Counted from the first letter of the stretch, positions 56,537-63,730 are shown. The stretch: 64,000 nucleotides of DNA from Streptomyces griseoflavus (GCF_014649995.1 NZ_BMUC01000009.1:178131-242130), one strand, 5' to 3'. Notes: generated by a model from the sequence alone, not told the origin. A program made the numbers and translations.

Positions 56537-57552
56537 CCGACCTCATCCCCCGCCAGCCGGACGCCACCCTCGCCGCCTACGACGCTGCGACGCTCGCCGT
56601 CCTCGCCGCCATGGAGAAGGCCGCCGACGAACACCTCGAACGGCTGATCCCGAAGAACACCAAGCGCGGCTACGAGAACGACTGGGCTCTCTGGGAGAAG
56701 TTCCACGACTGGCTCGCCGAACGCACCGGCCACCGCATGCCATCAACCGCCGTCACCAAGGGCACCCTTGTGGGCTTCGTCGTCTGGCTCGACACCATCA
56801 TGCTTGCCGCGCCGACCTCCATCGACAGGCGCATCACCGGGGTAACCGTCACCGCTCGCCGCGAACACGGGGTAGAGGTGCCGAAGGAAGCAACCGAAGC
56901 CGCACGCAAGGCTCTCAAGCCGCTCAAGAACGACCCCGAACGCATGGCACGCGGACGCGGCAAAGCCGCAGCCGCCACCCCCGAACAACTCCGTCAGATG
57001 AACGCCGCCGTCACCGACGGACTCACCGGACTCCGCGACCGCGCCCTCTGGCTCACGGCCTTCGCCATCGCCGGACGATCCGCCGAAGTCGCCGCCCTCC
57101 GCGCCGACACCATCGCCCACGTCAGCCAAGGACTCGAAGTCCACGTCCCCGCAGTAAAGGGGAGGCCACCCCGAGACGTCGTCGTCCACTACGGCCGCAA
57201 CCCCGACACCTGCCCCGTCCGCGCCTGGCTCACCTGGCGCGCCGCCGCCGGCATCACCAGCGGACCCGCCTTCCTACCCATCACCGTCCACGGCCGCCTC
57301 GGCGACCGCGCACTCTCACCCGAAGCCGTCCGCGAGATCATCGCCCGCAACGCCGAACGCGCCGGGCTGTCCGTCCGGCTCACCGGCCACTCGATGCGAG
57401 CCGGATTCATCACCACCTCTCGACGCGCAGGCAAGCGAGAAGAGAAGATCCGCGAACAGTCCGGCCACGCAGAGAACAGCCCCGCCTTCTGGGGCTACAT
57501 CCGCGAAGCCGACAAATGGACCGACGCCGCATCGGAGGACATCGGACTATGA
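56533..57552 (+). CDS. int: tyrosine recombinase (phage integrase, 339 aa)
   Basis: Core-binding N-terminal domain (about 35-110: NTKRGYENDWALWEKFHDWL) and catalytic domain with R182 (AIAGRSAEVAALR), K209 (AVKGRPP), H286 and R289 (LTGHSMRAG), H312 (SGHAENS) and Y322 (FWGYIRE). These are the tyrosine-recombinase residues. Catalyses site-specific insertion and, with a directionality factor, excision. ATGA coupled to the preceding gene. It has the short form of actinophage enzymes. Confidence 0.95.
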   Translation: MTDLIPRQPDATLAAYDAATLAVLAAMEKAADEHLERLIPKNTKRGYENDWALWEKFHDWLAERTGHRMPSTAVTKGTLVGFVVWLDTIMLAAPTSIDRRITGVTVTARREHGVEVPKEATEAARKALKPLKNDPERMARGRGKAAAATPEQLRQMNAAVTDGLTGLRDRALWLTAFAIAGRSAEVAALRADTIAHVSQGLEVHVPAVKGRPPRDVVVHYGRNPDTCPVRAWLTWRAAAGITSGPAFLPITVHGRLGDRALSPEAVREIIARNAERAGLSVRLTGHSMRAGFITTSRRAGKREEKIREQSGHAENSPAFWGYIREADKWTDAASEDIGL

Positions 57553-57725
57553 CAGAGACGCCGTTCAGCGAGTTCCTCAAGAGCACCAAACCCGGCCCGC
57601 AGCGCCGGTGCACCGGCTGCAACACCTTCAGCCTCCGCACGCACACGGAGCCGGCTAGCCAGGAGGAGGAGGTCGTGTGTACGAACCCGGCCTGCCGCGA
57701 GTCCCCGCTTCACCGGGAAGACTGA
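57549..57725 (+). CDS. small zinc-ribbon protein after integrase (58 aa)
   Basis: ATGA overlap with int. RRCTGCNTFSLRTH and VVCTNPACRESPLH supply CxxC and CxxxxC for one zinc. Possibly a small DNA-binding partner of the recombinase; unproved. Confidence 0.6.
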   Translation: MTETPFSEFLKSTKPGPQRRCTGCNTFSLRTHTEPASQEEEVVCTNPACRESPLHRED

Positions 57726-57813
57726 CCGGCGCCGCGACACATCGACGGGCACGCACAATCCCCCCCACGTGTCACCCCTTTGGGTTACAGTCGTACCAAC
57801 ACAACTTCATGCA

Positions 57814-57883
57814 CCTCCCGGTGCGCAGGTCTCGGCTACTTCTTTGGAAAAGTGCCGCCGCGGCCGTCCTTGATCTCGGGAGG
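57814..57883 (+). ncRNA. candidate Y RNA 1 (Ro60 partner)
   Basis: Outer stem CCTCCCG (57814-57820)/CGGGAGG (57877-57883), internal loop from GTGCGCAGG (5') and CCTTGATCT (3'), inner helices GGTC/GGCC, CGGC/GCCG, ACTT/AAGT and an 8-base cap. The 13-base block CCCGGTGCGCAGG and the 11-base block TTGATCTCGGG recur in the second RNA. The 5' block resembles the conserved GGUCCGAAGG of animal Y RNAs that binds Ro60. A possible -10, TACAGT, is at 57786-57791. Confidence 0.65.
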
Positions 57884-57893
57884 CACAGCATCG

Positions 57894-58038
57894 GGGGTGC
57901 CCGGTGCGCAGGCGACGGTTACTTCCACTGTTAATGGGGTGGTTGCGGGTTCGAGTCCCGCCGGGGGCTTAGCGGCTTCCGTAGCTCAATCGGCAGAGCG
58001 CCTACGTTCCCGTCACCGACTTTGATCTCGGGCACCCC
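57894..58038 (+). ncRNA. candidate Y RNA 2, YrlA-like with tRNA-mimic module
   Basis: Outer stem GGGGTGCCCG (57894-57903)/CGGGCACCCC (58029-58038); same Ro-loop blocks as RNA 1 (57900-57912, 58022-58032); inner helix GACGG/CCGTC (57914-57918, 58010-58014) extended by GG/CC. Beyond it: T-arm GCGGG-TTCGAGT-CCCGC (57945-57961), a 7-bp acceptor-like hairpin CGGGGGC-TTAGCG-GCTTCCG (57962-57981), T-A, and D-arm GCTC-AATCGGCA-GAGC (57984-57999). This order is a permuted tRNA. Bacterial Y RNAs of the YrlA type carry such a module. Ro60 follows directly. Confidence 0.75.
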
Positions 58039-58050
58039 ACTGCTGGACCT

Positions 58051-58075
58051 CCCCTCCCATGTGAGGGGCTTTCTT
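58051..58075 (+). terminator. hairpin ending Y RNA 2 and covering the ro60 ribosome binding site
   Basis: CCCCTC (58051-58056)/GAGGGG (58063-58068) followed by CTTTCTT, an intrinsic-terminator layout. The GAGGGG arm lies 7 bases before the Ro60 ATG, so the same arm acts as ribosome binding site. Confidence 0.7.
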
Positions 58076-59755
58076 ATGTCGCGCTTCAACCAGCGCAGTG
58101 TCCGTCCCGCCGTCCACTCGCCCGTGACCACGACCGGGGAGCGGACCGTCACCCACGAGGGCGCCACCGGCTATGTCCGCGAGGCGAAGAGTGAGCTCTT
58201 CCTGCTCGCGGTGTCCAACTTCGTCGGCGCCGACACCTTCTACGAGAAGGGCGGCGACCGCGACGACCGCTACACCCAGCTCGTCCGGCAGCTTGCCGTC
58301 GAAGACCCGGCGTGGACGGTCGGTCTCCTCGGCTGGCTCCGAGGCGAGGGCAACATGCGGACCGCTTCCCTGGTTGGCGCCGCAGAGTTCGTGAAGGCCC
58401 GCCTCGACGCAGCGGCGGCCGGCGACCTCGTGCCGGACACGCGGACGGAGAACGCGCAGGGCGGCGGCTGGAACCGCCGAGCCATCGACGCAGTCCTGCA
58501 GCGGGCGGACGAGCCGGGGGAGATGCTCGGCTACTGGACCAGCAAGTACGGTCGCAAGCTGCCGAAGCCGGTGAAGCGCGGTATTGCCGACGCCGTCCAG
58601 CGCCTCTACAACGAGCGGTCTCTCCTCAAGTACGACACCGACTCCAAGGGCTACCGGTTTGGCGACGTCCTCAACCTCGTCCACGCCGGGCCCGCCGCCG
58701 ACAAGCCGTGGCAGGGCGACCTGTTCAAGCACGCCCTCGACCGGCGCCACGGGCGGGGCGAGGCGATCCCCGCCAGCCTTCCGATGCTTGAGCAGCGGGA
58801 ACAGCTCACCAACGCGCTCACCGTCGAGGGACGCCGGGCGCTGCTCTCGACCGAGGAGGGGCGTCAGCGAATCCACAACGCCGGCATGACGTGGGAGGCG
58901 CTCGCCGGCTGGCTGCAGGGGCCCATGAACAAGCAGGCGTGGGAGGCAGTCATCCCGTCCATGGGCGTGATGGCCCTCGCTCGAAACCTGCGGAACTTCG
59001 ACGAGGCGGGCGTGTCCGACGAGGTGGCCGCGCAGGTCTGCGCACGGTTCACGGACCCGGAGCAGGTGGCGAAGTCGCGCATGTTCCCGTTCCGTTGGTG
59101 GGCCGCCTACAAGCACGCCCCGTCGCTGCGGTGGGCGCACGCCCTGGAGCAGGCCCTCGGTCACAGCCTCGTCAACGTGCCGCGCTTGTCGGGGAGCACG
59201 CTGATCCTGGTGGACCGGTCGCCGTCGATGTTCCCCGGCTACGGGTTCTCCACCCCGAACCGGTCGGACATCACGCTCGCCGAGCAGGCCGCCGTGTTCG
59301 GGTCGGCGTTGGCTCTGCGGGCGGAGAAGCCGACCCTCGTCGAGTTCGGCGGCGAATCCAAGGAGATCCCCGTCCCCAAGGGGGGCAGCGTCCTGAAGCT
59401 CATCGAGGGCTACGGGCAGATCGGCGGCACGGACATCCCGGCCGCGGTCAAGCGCCACTGGTTCGCCCACGACCGGATCGTCATCGTCACCGACGAGCAG
59501 ACCCGGCCGGGCTGGCTGCCCTCCAACATGTGGGGCCACGGCGGCATGCGGGAGACGCAGATCGACGACCTCGTACCGAAGGCGACTCCCGTCTACATGT
59601 GGAACATGGCCGGCTACAAGCCGGGCGCCATGCCGTCCGGGAAGACGGGCCGGCACACGTTCGGCGGACTCACCGATCAGGCGTTCCGCATGATCCCGCT
59701 GCTGGAGCGGGGACGTGACGCGCGCTGGCCGTGGGAAGAGGGCCCCGCCGCCTGA
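58076..59755 (+). CDS. rsr: Ro60-family TROVE/vWA RNA-binding protein (559 aa)
   Basis: N-terminal TROVE HEAT-repeat ring (ATGYVREAKSELFLLAVSNF; DPAWTVGLLGWLRGEGNMRT; AKSRMFPFRWWAAYKHAP) and C-terminal vWA domain with MIDAS LVDRSPSM (D380-x-S-x-S) and D473 (VIVTDEQT). Family members bind Y RNAs outside the ring and single-stranded RNA ends in its hole, and recruit PNPase in bacteria. Start ATG 58076 has GAGGGG upstream; the open frame to 58022 is inside the RNA. It stands between the integrase gene and control region. Function here, RNA salvage or stress survival, is inferred. Confidence 0.9.
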   Translation: MSRFNQRSVRPAVHSPVTTTGERTVTHEGATGYVREAKSELFLLAVSNFVGADTFYEKGGDRDDRYTQLVRQLAVEDPAWTVGLLGWLRGEGNMRTASLVGAAEFVKARLDAAAAGDLVPDTRTENAQGGGWNRRAIDAVLQRADEPGEMLGYWTSKYGRKLPKPVKRGIADAVQRLYNERSLLKYDTDSKGYRFGDVLNLVHAGPAADKPWQGDLFKHALDRRHGRGEAIPASLPMLEQREQLTNALTVEGRRALLSTEEGRQRIHNAGMTWEALAGWLQGPMNKQAWEAVIPSMGVMALARNLRNFDEAGVSDEVAAQVCARFTDPEQVAKSRMFPFRWWAAYKHAPSLRWAHALEQALGHSLVNVPRLSGSTLILVDRSPSMFPGYGFSTPNRSDITLAEQAAVFGSALALRAEKPTLVEFGGESKEIPVPKGGSVLKLIEGYGQIGGTDIPAAVKRHWFAHDRIVIVTDEQTRPGWLPSNMWGHGGMRETQIDDLVPKATPVYMWNMAGYKPGAMPSGKTGRHTFGGLTDQAFRMIPLLERGRDARWPWEEGPAA

Positions 59756-59775
59756 CGTTCGTGCCACACTGCTGT

Positions 59776-59811
59776 ACGGCCCGCCAAGCATCCCCCGTCT
59801 TGGCGGGCCGT
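59776..59811. terminator. 13-bp hairpin terminator after ro60
   Basis: ACGGCCCGCCAAG (59776-59788) with CTTGGCGGGCCGT (59799-59811), perfect. The 129 bases after it show no convincing gene. Confidence 0.85.
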
Positions 59812-59940
59812 CTGTCATCCTGGTGGTGGGCGGCATGCTCCCGGGGATGCTCTCCGGACACATCGCTGTGACGGCCGCCGCCCTCTGTCGCGCCGTTCGT
59901 GGTGCTCAGTGGCGACAGCCTGGCGTGGTCGCCGAACCTT

Positions 59941-59975
59941 GAGTGCCCGCCCCTGATGCGTGGGGGCGGGCACTC
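59941..59975. terminator. 13-bp hairpin terminator of the 60197 gene
   Basis: GAGTGCCCGCCCC (59941-59953) with GGGGCGGGCACTC (59963-59975). Just downstream of the minus-strand gene ending at 59982. Confidence 0.8.
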
Positions 59976-59981
59976 GTGCTG

Positions 59982-60197
59982 TCAGTGCTCCCACATCTCT
60001 GGCCCGCCGCCCCGCCACTCGATCAGCCCGGTGCGCACCACGTCCATCTCGTCGAACGACTGCAGCCCGGCTTCCTGTATGAAGGCGGCGACGTCCCGCA
60101 CGGAGAACGCACGCCCGGCGATCTGTCCGTCGATGCGGATGCGCCGGCCGCCGTCCTCATCGGGCGGGTAGACGACGACGGGGCGATCGGTGGCCAT
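59982..60197 (-). CDS. small hypothetical protein (71 aa)
   Basis: DRPVVVYPPDEDGGRRIRID, GQIAGRAFSVRDVAAFIQEA and LIEWRGGGPEMW: a compact domain seen in Streptomyces small proteins. Divergent from 60257. No known function. Confidence 0.65.
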   Translation of the reverse strand: MATDRPVVVYPPDEDGGRRIRIDGQIAGRAFSVRDVAAFIQEAGLQSFDEMDVVRTGLIEWRGGGPEMWEH

Positions 60198-60256
60198 GCG
60201 TCCAGGGTGCGGGCCCCGGCGGGCGGGCGCGCGGCGGGAGGGGCCATGCTGGGGAC

Positions 60257-60451
60257 GTGCACCCGGACCGGTACCACGTGACCCTCGTCCTTGCGGGCCG
60301 GCCTGCGCTGCATGGCTGGTGGGGGAGTGAGCCGATCGCCCGCGCCCAGTTCACCGGGCTCGTCGGCCGGTACGGGCAGCCCGGTACCCGTATCACCCTG
60401 GTTGACGAGGAGACCGGCGCGACGTTGACGGAGTGGCCCGAGACGTCGTGA
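60257..60451 (+). CDS. small hypothetical protein (64 aa)
   Basis: GTG 60257. YHVTLVLAGRPALHGWWGSE, RITLVDEETGATLTEWPE; beta-rich. Divergent from the 60197 gene. Unrecognised. Confidence 0.6.
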   Translation: MHPDRYHVTLVLAGRPALHGWWGSEPIARAQFTGLVGRYGQPGTRITLVDEETGATLTEWPETS

Positions 60452-60487
60452 GCCTCTGCCATCCTGGCGGGGAGCAGAGGAGACGCC

Positions 60488-60820
60488 ATGGCCTACCGCC
60501 CGTACCCGAACGTCGACCGCGCCCTCAACCAGGTCGGCCGCCACTATCAGGTCCAGCCCGTCGTGGAGTTGGAGTGCCTGCGCCCGATGAGCGAGTCCTT
60601 CACCCGACTGCGGGAGAGCGCGCGGAAGGTCCTCGCGGACCAGCCTGGCCGCTATGTCCTGTCGACGCGACGGGACTCCGGGCAGATCAGGGTGACCGGT
60701 GGCGAGTCGTCGTCGGGAATCGCCATCGACAGCATCCGCCCGTGGACGCGCTCGGAGGTCGAAGGCTGGTACCGCGGGGAAGGCTCGCCGCGCCCCGGCA
60801 CTGTCAGCGGGTCCTCGTAG
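60488..60820 (+). CDS. hypothetical protein (110 aa)
   Basis: AGAGGAGA site. YRPYPNVDRALNQVGRHYQV, SESFTRLRESARKVLADQPG, helical with a beta end. Looks like a Streptomyces element accessory; role unknown. Followed by a hairpin against the convergent XRE gene. Confidence 0.65.
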   Translation: MAYRPYPNVDRALNQVGRHYQVQPVVELECLRPMSESFTRLRESARKVLADQPGRYVLSTRRDSGQIRVTGGESSSGIAIDSIRPWTRSEVEGWYRGEGSPRPGTVSGSS

Positions 60821-60861
60821 ACTGGTCGCACTATCAGCCCATGCTTGGCGCTGAGCTGAGC

Positions 60862-60893
60862 CGCCCCGCCGGTTGTCACGGACCGACGGGGCG
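60862..60893. terminator. hairpin between convergent genes
   Basis: CGCCCCGCCGGT (60862-60873) with ACCGACGGGGCG (60882-60893), one mismatch. Confidence 0.6.
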
Positions 60894-60901
60894 CGCTGCT
60901 G

Positions 60902-61219
60902 TCAGGGGTCGATGATTTGGAGAAGCTCGTCTGCCGCTCCGGCCTGGAGTTCCTGCTCGGTGTAGCCGATCGCCTGGAAGTGAGCCGCCGTCGCAACGAT
61001 CTGCCGGTCTAGGCCCAAGCCGACGGTGATAGCCGAGACGAGTTGAGGCGTCACCTTGAAGCCCTTGCCGGTGATGATGTTCCCCACGAGACTCTTGCTG
61101 GGAGCCCAGCTCGACTGCGGGTCCACGGCAGAGGCAGCGAACTCGCGCGTGGTCATGCGACGGCCTTCTCCCACGTGCAGCATCATGAGCTCGGTGAGCG
61201 CGTCTCGCTGCTGATACAT
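60902..61219 (-). CDS. XRE-like HTH regulator (105 aa)
   Basis: ATG 61219. A helix-turn-helix core MTTREFAASAVDPQSSWAPS, then KSLVGNIITGKGFKVTPQLV and SAITVGLGLDRQIVATAAHF, as in Streptomyces transcriptional regulators that read a variable extracellular or cell-state cue. Third gene of a minus-strand operon. Likely regulator of local genes. Confidence 0.7.
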   Translation of the reverse strand: MYQQRDALTELMMLHVGEGRRMTTREFAASAVDPQSSWAPSKSLVGNIITGKGFKVTPQLVSAITVGLGLDRQIVATAAHFQAIGYTEQELQAGAADELLQIIDP

Positions 61220-61223
61220 GCCG

Positions 61224-61421
61224 TCAGTCCTCCGGGTGCCGGACGGCCCGCTTGAGTGCCATCTCGACCTTGTGCCGGTCGGCCCTCGTCTCGGCCGCGA
61301 ACGCGGCCACCCCCGCCTGCACGGCGTCGGCCTGCTCGACGGTGAGAGTCCCGGCCTGGATCGCCGCCCACGCGGTGCGTTCGAGGTCAAGCAGGGGGGT
61401 GGGGAAGTCGAAGGTGCTCAC
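61224..61421 (-). CDS. small helical protein (65 aa)
   Basis: DLERTAWAAIQAGTLTVEQA, DAVQAGVAAFAAETRADRHK and a basic end. Operon partner between the RHH-like and XRE genes (9 and 4 bases apart). Could be an accessory to the regulator; not recognised. Confidence 0.6.
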   Translation of the reverse strand: MSTFDFPTPLLDLERTAWAAIQAGTLTVEQADAVQAGVAAFAAETRADRHKVEMALKRAVRHPED

Positions 61422-61430
61422 GGGCGGATC

Positions 61431-61634
61431 CTATGCCGGGCCGTCCTGTGGCTCGGGGGCGGCTGGCCGTCGCGGGTGGTCGGCGCCGACGCGGCGGACG
61501 TACCACTCCATGAAGCGGCGGAGTTCGGCTGACCGGTCGCTGTCCGCGCGCGTGACTGCGTCGCCGAAGTCGGTCCAGAGCTGGTCGTCGACTCCGCGCA
61601 CGCCGCGCAGTTTCTCCCGGTGCTTGTTCGCCAT
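61431..61634 (-). CDS. ribbon-helix-helix-like DNA-binding protein (67 aa)
   Basis: KHREKLRGVRGVDDQLWTDF followed by GDAVTRADSDRSAELRRFME: short strand plus two helices, then a Trp-rich end WYVRRVG, as in small Streptomyces RHH/plasmid regulators. First gene of the operon and adjacent to two GTGGTTRACCAC palindromes, its probable operators. Divergent to 61720. Confidence 0.7.
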   Translation of the reverse strand: MANKHREKLRGVRGVDDQLWTDFGDAVTRADSDRSAELRRFMEWYVRRVGADHPRRPAAPEPQDGPA

Positions 61635-61650
61635 GAGGCAATCATGCCGG

Positions 61651-61700
61651 GGTGGTTGACCACCTGTCTACGGGGTGCGAACATGTCAGTGGTTAACCAC
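61651..61700. promoter_or_regulatory. two matching palindromic operators between divergent genes
   Basis: GTGGTTGACCAC (61652-61663, extended by G/C to GGTGGTTGACCACC) and GTGGTTAACCAC (61689-61700), 37 bp centre to centre. A TTGACC -35-like hexamer (61656-61661) lies inside the first site with GAACAT about 17 bases on, so binding would block it. Confidence 0.65.
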
Positions 61701-61719
61701 CTTTGGTCAGGGAGGAAAG

Positions 61720-61899
61720 ATGGCGAAGGTGCTGAAGGTCGGCGTCGAAATGGGCGGCTCCAAGGATGAGGCCGACATCGCGCTGCCCGACGACTGGGAC
61801 GGGATGAGTCCCGAAGAGCAGAGGCAGTGGGCGGACGAGGTACTTGACGTCCACGTCTCCAACAACGTCAACGCCTGGTGGAACGTGGAGGACGAGTAG
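61720..61899 (+). CDS. small acidic hypothetical protein (59 aa)
   Basis: GGAGGAAAG site before ATG 61720. KVLKVGVEMGGSKDEADIAL, SPEEQRQWADEVLDVHVS and WWNVEDE. Known as a recurring small phage/plasmid protein; function unknown. Confidence 0.65.
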   Translation: MAKVLKVGVEMGGSKDEADIALPDDWDGMSPEEQRQWADEVLDVHVSNNVNAWWNVEDE

Positions 61900-62196
61900 A
61901 TGGAGACCGCTGCGGCCGGTCGCCCCCTTCGATGCACCAAGTGCGGCAGTCAAGTCAACGTCGTGGAAGACGTCGACGGGACCGTCGATTGGGGTCTCGC
62001 CGTGGTGGACGAGGATGGCACGGTCCGGCCCGCCGTGCGACACATGGAGTTCCATACCGGAGAGCCAGTGCGCACCCGCGCCGTGTGCGACGACCCGAGT
62101 TGCGGCCACCAATGGACGCTACGGCGTCGCTTCGACCCCACTCGCGGCGAGGAGCCCTCACGTAGCTACTCGCCCGTCAGAGGATGGAGCGGCTAA
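61900..62196 (+). CDS. zinc-finger protein (98 aa)
   Basis: Begins right after the previous stop. LRCTKCGSQVNVVEDVDG and TRAVCDDPSCGHQWTLRRRF provide CxxC and CxxxxC for one zinc. Coupled to the gene before; role unknown. Confidence 0.65.
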   Translation: METAAAGRPLRCTKCGSQVNVVEDVDGTVDWGLAVVDEDGTVRPAVRHMEFHTGEPVRTRAVCDDPSCGHQWTLRRRFDPTRGEEPSRSYSPVRGWSG

Positions 62197-62232
62197 AGGT
62201 CCGGCCTGACGAATGGCGCCTGCACGACACAG

Positions 62233-62265
62233 CGCCCCCGACCTAGGGAAAGTAGGTCGGGGGCG
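62233..62265. terminator. 13-bp hairpin terminator
   Basis: CGCCCCCGACCTA (62233-62245) with TAGGTCGGGGGCG (62253-62265), between convergent genes 61900-62196 and 62279-62500. Confidence 0.8.
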
Positions 62266-62278
62266 TTCGCATTTCAGC

Positions 62279-62500
62279 CTACGCCGCCTTGACGATCTCC
62301 TCGCGGACGGCCTGCACCCACTCATCCCGCAGGCGTTCGTACCGCTCCCGCGTCGGCCCCCACAACCAACCACCCGTCGCCACAAGCAGCGCACGGATCT
62401 CCGCATCGACCACGACAGACGGCCGCGCGGAACCCTGCGCCAGGGAGTTGGGGGACATGCTCCTGATCGTATCCGCGGCCTCTGACAGGGGGCTACGCAT
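62279..62500 (-). CDS. small protein downstream of GntR (73 aa)
   Basis: RPSVVVDAEIRALLVATGGW, LWGPTRERYERLRDEWVQAV. The ATG at 62500 overlaps the end of the GntR gene by 8 bases; the ATG at 62458 is an alternative. Coupling suggests a shared regulator operon. Confidence 0.6.
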   Translation of the reverse strand: MRSPLSEAADTIRSMSPNSLAQGSARPSVVVDAEIRALLVATGGWLWGPTRERYERLRDEWVQAVREEIVKAA

Positions 62501-62738
62501 TCGGCGGCTGCGGCAACTCCGTGACGAACGTGCCGATCCCCGGTTGCATCTCCGCCAGGCCGGCCGTCCGCAGCTCTTTCAATACCCGCTTCGCCGTCAC
62601 CTGGCTGATGCCGAACTCGTCGCACACAGCCATCGCGGAGGGGAGCCGACTCTCGGGCGGGTAGGTGCCGTCCAGGATCCGCTCGGACATCACGGCGTAC
62701 ACCTGCCGCCACCTCGGAATCTCCGGCTCCCACTTCAT
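62493..62738 (-). CDS. GntR-type winged-helix regulator (81 aa)
   Basis: RWRQVYAVMSERILDGTYPP, ESRLPSAMAVCDEFGISQVT, AKRVLKELRTAGLAEMQPGI: a GntR DNA-binding domain without an effector domain. KorSA of pSAM2 is a related GntR-type plasmid repressor, so control of transfer or lysogeny is possible. Palindrome CTGCAATTGCAG lies in the divergent region at 62823-62834. Confidence 0.85.
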   Translation of the reverse strand: MKWEPEIPRWRQVYAVMSERILDGTYPPESRLPSAMAVCDEFGISQVTAKRVLKELRTAGLAEMQPGIGTFVTELPQPPNA

Positions 62739-62822
62739 GATCCGGGACCGTAAGCGGGCAGGCCCGACTGAGCGAGACCAGACAGCGCAGACGGCCTATA
62801 CCGCCTATCCCGCAGGGGTACT

Positions 62823-62834
62823 CTGCAATTGCAG
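62823..62834. promoter_or_regulatory. 12-bp palindrome between divergent genes
   Basis: CTGCAATTGCAG, with an AT-richer TATACCGCCTATCC motif (62797-62810) nearby. Candidate operator of the GntR protein. Confidence 0.5.
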
Positions 62835-62895
62835 GACCCCCGCGACCGCGCGACCGGCCCGGGGGCATGGCCGACAGCCGCAAGGAGCCGTCAGC

Positions 62896-63150
62896 GTGGA
62901 CGAGCGTAAAGAGCAAAAGCCACCCGCCGGAAGACGGGCGACACTCCCACCCCCCAGCGTGCGCCTCAGCCCCGTGCAGGAGGCGTGGCAGCGGTACGTC
63001 CGCCACAGCCTCCGCCTATGCGACACCTGCCGGCGCGTCGACGGCAGCGCCTGCGAGGACGCCGAGACGCTGTACGCCGACTATCAGCGGATCGCGCACG
63101 CCGCCATGGATCATGTGGCCGGTCGGGCGCCGTTGCCGGATGGGCAATGA
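62896..63150 (+). CDS. hypothetical protein (84 aa)
   Basis: GTG 62896 with AAGGAG. EAWQRYVRHSLRLCDTCRRV, DGSACEDAETLYADYQRIAH. One CxxC and a helical core. Common as a small gene next to regulators in Streptomyces phages and chromosomes. Confidence 0.65.
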   Translation: MDERKEQKPPAGRRATLPPPSVRLSPVQEAWQRYVRHSLRLCDTCRRVDGSACEDAETLYADYQRIAHAAMDHVAGRAPLPDGQ

Positions 63151-63333
63151 TCTCCACCGTGGTGTTGTCCTCCAGGAAAGCCCAGGCCACAGGCTGCACT
63201 GCCAGTCACGGAAACGGTGCGGACGCGCACGCTCCGCAAGAAAATGGGTGGCGCGACCCACTTCCCTGAGCGTTCAACTTGTTGTTGACTTTCCGTCGAT
63301 AACCACGGTCAGGAAAGCGGCCGCCCCGGTGCC

Positions 63334-63573
63334 CTAGCCGTGCAGGAGGTCGGTCACGTGCACACCCAGAACCCAAGCGACCTTCCGGAGAGTCCCGATC
63401 CGCACATCCACCGTGCCGGCCTCGATGGCCTGATAGGTGGAGCGGGAGATGCGGGCGGCCAGGAACACGGACTCCTGCGTGCGGTTTTGCCTCAGGCGCG
63501 TGACGCGGATGCGGTCGCCGATGGCGCGCTGCTCCGCGAGGAGCCAGTCGTCGTCATCGGGGAGCGTGGGCAC
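63334..63573 (-). CDS. XRE-family HTH repressor (79 aa)
   Basis: RIRVTRLRQNRTQESVFLAA, RISRSTYQAIEAGTVDVRIG, TLRKVAWVLGVHVTDLL: single XRE HTH domain. ATG 63573. Divergent from the partial gene at 63823; the 249-bp gap holds a palindrome, its likely binding site. A classic immunity repressor layout. Confidence 0.8.
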   Translation of the reverse strand: MPTLPDDDDWLLAEQRAIGDRIRVTRLRQNRTQESVFLAARISRSTYQAIEAGTVDVRIGTLRKVAWVLGVHVTDLLHG

Positions 63574-63710
63574 GGGTCACACGCTCGACCGAAGATGATC
63601 ATAAGTCAGCCCTGTTTACCGGGCATTCTGTGATCTTGAATCCGGCCCAGCCCTGCGGTGGAATGGCGTATGTCGCAGGGCTCCATGCGGTGTCCGACAA
63701 TCGAACAAAC

Positions 63711-63730
63711 GTTCACTCGAAAGAGTGAAC
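63711..63730. promoter_or_regulatory. palindromic operator before the right-edge gene
   Basis: GTTCACTC-GAAA-GAGTGAAC, perfect 8-bp arms, overlapping a smaller GAAC-AAAC-GTTC repeat (63703-63714). Candidate site for the XRE protein. Confidence 0.6.

Noticed and set aside
57894-57999. A normal tRNA-Asn or two partial tRNA genes
   Set aside because: A CTGTTAA loop occurs before the T-arm, but no 5' acceptor strand matches and the D-arm lies after the T-arm.
57870-58032. 11-bp direct repeat TTGATCTCGGG as attachment site or IS remnant
   Set aside because: Both copies pair with the same 5' blocks in two RNA hairpins, which explains the repeat better than integration or transposition.
59812-59940. 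Short open frame after the ro60 terminator
   Set aside because: No good start signal or conserved look; probably an untranslated spacer.
63151-63333. Minus-strand frames between 62966 and 63261
   Set aside because: They overlap the better-supported 62896-63150 gene and have no ribosome binding site. TTGACT near 63287 has no suitable -10.
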